A stretch of 64,000 nt of DNA from Erigeron canadensis (taxonomy: Eukaryota; Streptophyta; Magnoliopsida; Asterales; Asteraceae): NCBI RefSeq assembly GCF_010389155.1, contig NC_057765.1, positions 9,486,001 to 9,550,000 of the forward strand, written 5' to 3'. Positions within the stretch are counted from its first letter, which is position 1, and the number at the start of each line of letters is the position of its first letter. Shown here piece by piece: positions 59,401-64,000 of the stretch. Position numbers and translations under genes: made by a program. Under the pieces are notes generated by a model. That model searched no databases and had not been told where the DNA came from. It saw only the letters and a program-made list of their open reading frames with translations.

Positions 59401-60587
59401 GCCATTATTTACAACACTGTCCTTACGATTGGTCTATTCGATGTACGGCTTATCTCCAAGGGTCAAATGGGTAAATAAATAGATCAGCAAAAGGGAACTT
59501 GGTCAGAAGGCTTAAAGAATGCGCACTACTGTGACTTTAATCGATAAACCTCATAAACTTTTCATAATCTTTTCATTAAAAACATATAATTGATACCCAA
59601 TTTCTCCTTGCATGTTCATTTTGTCACCTCTACAACAGATGTGCATCCTTTATAATCCCTATCATTATTCATCATTTTTTGGTAACATCTTATGATTTGA
59701 TACACAAGATGAATTAATAACTATCATGCACAATTGATAAGTGACCACAAATGTGAATTATGCATGTAAAAGGCAGTATTGTTTAAAGGTCTTCAAATTT
59801 TGCAGGCTGATTTGTTTTTGGTACCACAAATCCATGGTGCAGTGAAGAGGTTTAATGTCGACATGGTAAGGATCTGCTGCATGTGTATGGATTTCTATAT
59901 TGCTGAGAATTACAGTTTATAAAATTTAGAGGCCCTGCCATTCTAATGATCTAATAGGTAAAGGATAAAAATTGGTATACAATGGAACGAGACAAGTATG
60001 TTGAGAGCTACTCAAAGTTCATTTAAATGCTCATATTCATATAAATAGCTTTATTAACAAAAAATAAGATTAGTATTCTTCTAGTATACTTGTAATAATC
60101 GTATTTATTACATTAGATAAGTGTAAAAGTCACGAAAGAAGGGACCAAAAATGTTTGCCATCTACTCGACCTTATTTACCTACTTTGGCTGATGTTTGCA
60201 ACTCGCAGTTTGGTTCATACTCGTTTTGACCCATTACAACACCCAGTTGATCCATCCAAATCGCCATCATTATGTAATTGATTAGAACTCATAGTTATAA
60301 TTTACTTAAAGTTATAATTTACTTTGTAGATACATGTCACCTATACTTCCAAGTTCATTTAGTTATTAAAATATTTCACAAGTACTAAAAAATATTTGAT
60401 GCATGTATGGATCATGTTTTAATGTTTGTTTCGCAATCTCATTAGACTAATGAAAATATTATAATTCTGTTTCTGGGTGGCCCAGACACCATACCCTCTT
60501 TTGACTAGGTTGTATGAGACATATATACAGTTGCCTGCTATCCAAGATGCTATGCCTGAAAAGCAACCAGATTTCCCTTCTAGTTGA
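53455..60587 (+). CDS. Zeta-class glutathione S-transferase / maleylacetoacetate isomerase
   Basis: GSTZ isomerises maleylacetoacetate to fumarylacetoacetate in tyrosine breakdown, using glutathione, usually cytosolic. Ten exons: 53455-53457, 53638-53737, 53834-53890, 54781-54866, 54973-55044, 58360-58413, 58500-58575, 58804-58865, 59806-59865 and 60486-60587. All are GT-AG with agreeing phases; 672 nt, 223 aa. Predicted N-terminus [20 protein letters not shown]. Motifs: [11 protein letters not shown] (zeta active-site motif with catalytic Ser and Cys; Phe where Trp or His is usual), [14 protein letters not shown] and [15 protein letters not shown] (glutathione site), then the helical domain ([20 protein letters not shown]) and C-terminus [11 protein letters not shown]. 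The start is inferred: exon 2 has no in-frame ATG, and ATG at 53455 directly precedes a GT donor. Nine introns agree with other plant zeta GST genes. Intron 5 is 3.3 kb, enlarged by a gypsy remnant. Confidence 0.93.
55870..58050 (-). mobile_element. Decayed Ty3/gypsy remnant in GSTZ intron 5
   Basis: On the minus strand near 56900-57000 the frame [20 protein letters not shown] resembles the C-terminal tail (HLEDKV-like) of gypsy polyproteins. Flanking sequence with GATACGAA repeats (56607, and the inverted TTCGTATCA at 56902) looks LTR-derived. No intact domain survives and the borders are approximate. Confidence 0.5.
59025..59415. mobile_element. MITE with internal minisatellite, GSTZ intron 8
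   Basis: Inverted ends GTTGTAAATAACGGCG and GGCCATTATTTACAAC. Inside (59195-59325) there are about six copies of TTGACCGTTAAATCCGTTAT-like units of about 20-25 bp, and (AT)n at 59141-59160. No clean target duplication. Non-coding. Confidence 0.7.
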
Positions 60588-61152
60588 AGCAAACAACTCA
60601 GGTATGTGAAGTTTAGTATCCCAATGAAAGTTTAAAACTCCCTGACTATTAGGGGTGTTACGGAATGGCTTCTTGTTGAAGTTATCAGTTTTTAATGTTC
60701 GACATATTTTGCCTGATTATCTGATTACTATGGGGTCAAATATCCAGAATCCAGTGTTGGATACTCATTCTATACACATTAAAGGGTAAAACTTCTACCT
60801 TTTTAGCCATCCTTTAAATCCTTGTTGTAAGTGTGTTTACTCCTTGTACAAAGAGAAACGTTACAGTCCGAACAATTAACATACGCATGCGATATGGTGG
60901 AGTAAGAACAGTAGACTTAATATTTAATCGGTCTGTCATGGGTGCCACATGTGCTCATTAGAGTTTGTTTGTAATGCCGTATTCTTCTTATTCGTAGATG
61001 ATGTAGGTAGATACCAAATACAAAAATATCTGTTATCTTGCTATCTTAGAACTAGACTATGGACATACAGAAGAACCACAAAATGTGTATGTCATGTATG
61101 TTTTAAATGCACTAACTTAAACCTGTGAACACAAATCACATTTAAAATTTGA

Positions 61153-61431
61153 GGGATAAGTATCCTGGAATTTAAAAAACTTTAGACGAATGTCTATAGT
61201 GTGAAAAAACTAAAGTTGTATTCATTGTATCTAATAACTTTCAAATCCTGTCTATTGTATTTATTTGGGTATATGTGACAATCATAAAAGCTGCCACTTG
61301 TAAGTTTTTGATTGGTCGGATACATACAATAGATAGGATTTCAAAGTTATTACATAGATAGAACACAACTTTGGTTATTTCTCACTATAGACATTCGTCC
61401 ATAGTTTGTTACATTCCCGAATACTTATCCC
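61153..61431. mobile_element. Foldback MITE (MULE-like), 279 bp
   Basis: Nearly the whole unit is an inverted repeat of about 115 bp per arm: GGGATAAGTATCCTGGAAT and ACGAATGTCTATAGTG on the left, with their complements on the right. The flanks TTAAAATTTGA and TTAAAATTGA are a near-matching duplication of about 9-10 bp. Confidence 0.8.
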
Positions 61432-61460
61432 TTAAAATTGAACTAGCAATCGTCCAATAA

Positions 61461-61481
61461 CCCCCCCCCCCCCCTCCCCCC
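61461..61481. repeat. Poly(C) tract
   Basis: Fourteen C, one T, then six C, followed by TTCCCTCTCTCCC. This is strongly pyrimidine-biased and just upstream of the putative 3' UTR intron acceptor. Confidence 0.9.
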
Positions 61482-61888
61482 TTCCCTCTCTCCCGTCAAG
61501 TGTTGATTCACCTCATATATTATCGTATTTTATTTGCAGGTGTATTATGCTAATTTCTGTAGTCAAGCAGGGTGTGAGATCTTCAAGAATGCTCATACTA
61601 GATACATGGGCTGTGGGTGTTTCAATACATTATGATTAATGTCCTGAATAATTATTGTACTTCCTTGAGTATTGTTGTATGTAAAAACTATAAAGTAATA
61701 ACGTATATGGTGTAAAGGTTATTCCTATTCCATAATGTGAAATGATATCGTTAAGGTTCTCCTTGACCTTTCAGCAACATATGTTAATTGTACTAGTAAG
61801 TAATAAGTAAAAAATAACTCACAGGCTTGTACATGTATATGTAGACATACGTCTCATGAATTTGTAGTTGGTCGTTGTAATATTTTTT

Positions 61889-63099
61889 GACTAAATTACA
61901 CTTTTCGTACTTGAAGTTGGCACGTTTTTTACTTTTCATCCCTAAAGTTAAAAAATTACAATTTTGACCTTAAACTTGGCCAATTTTTTCAATAATCATT
62001 CTCTGGCCAAACGGTGTTAAAAAATGACCGTTAATGAGCGCTCGTGCCAAACATGTGAGGGTAAAACTGTCTTTTCACCTTTTCTTTACAAAAATAAAAA
62101 ATAAAAAATATTGATATATACATATATATGCTCATGCACATGCTGCTGCTGGTTCACATTCACACAATCCCAGTATCACACAACTACAGAAAAGAGGAAG
62201 AAAAACAAATCAAAGGGAAGAACATAAAGCAGCAGAATTTGACAAACAAAACCTAACCCATCAAATTTTTTTTGGCTGTTGTAAACCCACCACTACCGTC
62301 AGATGAGAAACCCACCGCCGCCACCTTAAATCAACCGATCACCACCCTTATTCCTCCCAGGTTTCCAGCCATCTGCCGGCCATCACCCGTACCATAATAG
62401 CAATCACCACCGCCGCCTTGTATATTGTGGAGCGAAAATATCAAGGTTTGGGTTTCTTGATTTTCTTTTCAAACTTGTCTCGATCTTTGAAGGATCTTTT
62501 CGAATTAGAACTGATATGGTTAACATGATTAACCAGTGATTGTTTTTGTGAGTTCAAGAGAAAGAAAGATACACATATATGAATAAATCAGTTTATTTTT
62601 ATTTTGAGTGATTGGATCCTTTTTCAGATTGTATGTAATTTACATATATGTTGATTCAAAAACACCATTTTTGATGAATTCTTTTGGGGTGGAGAGGGGT
62701 TGATGGTTTTGAACTTTTGATGATTTGGGAAAAATGTGAGACTTTGATTTTGGGGAAAAGAAAAGGAGTTGGTGGTGGTGTTTGGTCAAAGCAGATATAA
62801 GTTTTTTTTGTTTTTTTTTAATGTATATTCACATATAAGTTAGAGTAAATTGCAGTTTTCGTCTTTAAACATGTCATATTTTGCACTTTCAATCCGTCGA
62901 GTGTAAAGGTGAAAAGACAGTTTTACCCTCACGTGTTTGGCACGAGCGCTCGTTAACGGTCATTTTTTAACACCGTTTGGCCAAAGGACGATTATTGAAA
63001 AAATTGGCCAAGTTTAAGGTCAAAATTGTAATTTTTAAAACTTAAGGAATAAAAAGTGAAAAACGTATTAATTTTAAGGACGAAAAGTGTAATTTACTC
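61889..63099. mobile_element. Long-TIR element (MULE-like), possible captured leader
   Basis: Inverted repeats of about 210 bp (61889-62100 against 62880-63099) share TAAATTACACTTTTCG, GGCCAATTTTTTCAATAATC, AACGGTGTTAAAAAATGACC and GAGCGCTCGTGCCAAAC. The flanks TAATATTTTTT and TAATTTTTTTT approximate a 9-11-bp duplication. The interior (62140-62840) has CACCACCGCC-rich and ATG-poor sequence resembling a plant 5' leader, with no transposase. A captured gene fragment (Pack-MULE) is possible but not shown. Confidence 0.7.
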
Positions 63100-63371
63100 T
63101 AATTTTTTTTACCCGTTCACCAAAGTTGATACCGTAATATTTGTTTTCTCCAAAATCCCGCCCACATTCTTGTACATTATGAGCACAAAGTATCATACAT
63201 GACCTTCAACTAAAGAAATGAAAAATTGAACTTGGTTGGCTTCATTATCGGGAAGAAGATGATGAGTATAACCATAATTTACACTACGAATATTTTAAAG
63301 CAGGATTAGACCATTAGTTGATCGTGTCTTTTTTTTTAAATATATATATATATATATATATAGTGAAGGGA
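63100..63371. other. Spacer
   Basis: Non-coding; an (AT)n run of about 28 bases at 63333-63361. Nothing else recognised. Confidence 0.5.
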
Positions 63372-63381
63372 TCAAGTGAGA

Positions 63382-63708
63382 TGGGTGAGTTATTTTAAGA
63401 CCATATCTTATTTTAGGACCAATTAGGACATGTGTTTTTTGTAACTTACACACTACCATCATCATCTAATACGATATACAAGACTTTTTTGTAAAAACAC
63501 TAAGACTTTCCGGCGACGGGCCCACCGGAAAATCATGTGTAAGTTAACTTACACATGATTTTTCAACGACGCGGTGGCCGGAAAATCATGATGGTGGTCG
63601 GAGATAATCATGGTGGTGGTCGAAGATGATCATGGTGGTGTGTAAGTTACAAAAAACACATGTTCTAAAATTGGTTTTAAAATAAGTGGTCCTAAAATAA
63701 CTTGCACC
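63382..63708. mobile_element. MULE-type MITE with perfect 10-bp target duplication
   Basis: 327 bp flanked by TCAAGTGAGA (63372-63381 and 63709-63718). Arms of about 75 bp are inverted copies (GAGTTATTTTAAGACC and GGTCCTAAAATAACTT; ACATGTGTTTTTTGTAACTT and its complement). The interior has a perfect 34-bp palindrome centred at 63545/63546 and a GGTGGTCG repeat (63590-63635). Confidence 0.88.
63529..63562. repeat. Perfect 34-bp palindrome
   Basis: Arms AAAATCATGTGTAAGTT and AACTTACACATGATTTT meet without a loop. It lies inside the MITE and can form a cruciform. Confidence 0.9.
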
Positions 63709-63718
63709 TCAAGTGAGA

Positions 63719-64000
63719 ACCAACATAAATGGTGAGAACCGTAAGAACCATTGAAAAATCATCTCTAAGGGCTTTCCCCTTAGCATTAAGGGCTACACCC
63801 GTATCGTAACAACCGTCACCATCTCTTGCATCATCGCCCATCAAATCCATACCATTTCTATATGCGTCTGGTGACAACCCTTTAGAACGGATGTTGGGCA
63901 ACGCCTGTACCGTATCCATACGTTTTCTTAACACGTAACACATATGATTTTTTATAAAAAAAAATTTATTTTTTTGGAATGGGTTTTTGTTAAATGAAAA
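63719..64000. other. Right edge, unrecognised minus-strand frame
   Basis: An open minus-strand frame of about 75 codons outside the MITE (down from 63943) has balanced composition (RSKGLSPDAYRNGMDLMGDD) but I cannot name it. It could be part of a gene or a repeat cut by the MITE. Confidence 0.25.

Larger units (their letters stand above)
60588..61700 (+). other. GSTZ 3' UTR with a probable intron
   Basis: After the TGA stop, ACTCAG then GTATGTGAAG (60602) is a good donor, and TTTTATTTGCAG at 61528-61539 a good acceptor. This implies a 3' UTR intron of about 940 bp and a final non-coding exon from 61540 to roughly 61700. The intron contains a foldback MITE and a long C tract. Transcript evidence would be needed to confirm. 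Confidence 0.5.

Overview
This window reads as nuclear DNA of a flowering plant. Genes are split by GT-AG introns, the intergenic DNA is AT-rich, and LTR retrotransposons, Helitrons, MULEs, hAT, CACTA and PIF/Harbinger elements and small foldback MITEs are densely nested. The long LTRs beginning TGTAACA and the tRNA-derived SINE would fit an asterid, perhaps the daisy family, but that placement is inference; the sequence alone does not fix the species.

Three genes look intact or nearly so. (1) An RNA polymerase III subunit RPC7/Rpc31-like gene lies on the minus strand (16393 down to at least 11251; seven coding exons resolved, last exon not found). (2) A clade A protein phosphatase 2C of the HAB1/HAB2 (abscisic acid co-receptor) type lies on the minus strand (31256-25581; four exons, 469 codons plus stop). 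(3) A zeta-class glutathione S-transferase (maleylacetoacetate isomerase) lies on the plus strand (53455-60587; ten exons, 223 aa), and its first coding exon seems to hold only the start codon. A fourth locus, at the left edge (315-4236, plus), is the 3' half of a valyl-tRNA synthetase gene. It is a pseudogene: a hAT element sits in the KMSKS exon, coding segments are missing and there are frameshifts.

The rest is mobile DNA, often with legible ends. 4585-7131 and 17718-22013 are solo LTRs with 5-bp target duplications. 7680-9790 is a Helitron 3' end followed by about 2 kb of minisatellite. 16725-16968 is a SINE with 20-bp duplications. 22447-25024 is a long-TIR MULE (perfect 10-bp duplication) interrupted by a 1.6-kb Helitron. 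34935-36122 is a 5'-truncated LINE. 41389-48015 is a decayed CACTA element carrying a TNP2 transposase pseudogene and a second gene ending in a Ulp1-like protease domain. 51411-52643 is a PIF/Harbinger element with TTA duplications, and 61889-63099 is another long-TIR element. Four further short Helitrons and five or six foldback MITEs fill the gaps.

The genes are functionally unrelated (ABA signalling, tyrosine catabolism/GST, Pol III transcription, translation). Their introns are the main landing sites: a gypsy remnant in RPC7 intron 2, a Harbinger ORF1-type element in PP2C intron 1, and a gypsy remnant and a minisatellite-bearing MITE in GSTZ introns. I found no CRISPR array, rRNA or tRNA gene, and no clearly new biological system. 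The most unusual items are the KMSKS-exon disruption, the Helitron-in-MULE nest, the split Harbinger gene complement, the CACTA gene with a Ulp1-like domain, and the start-codon-only GSTZ exon.
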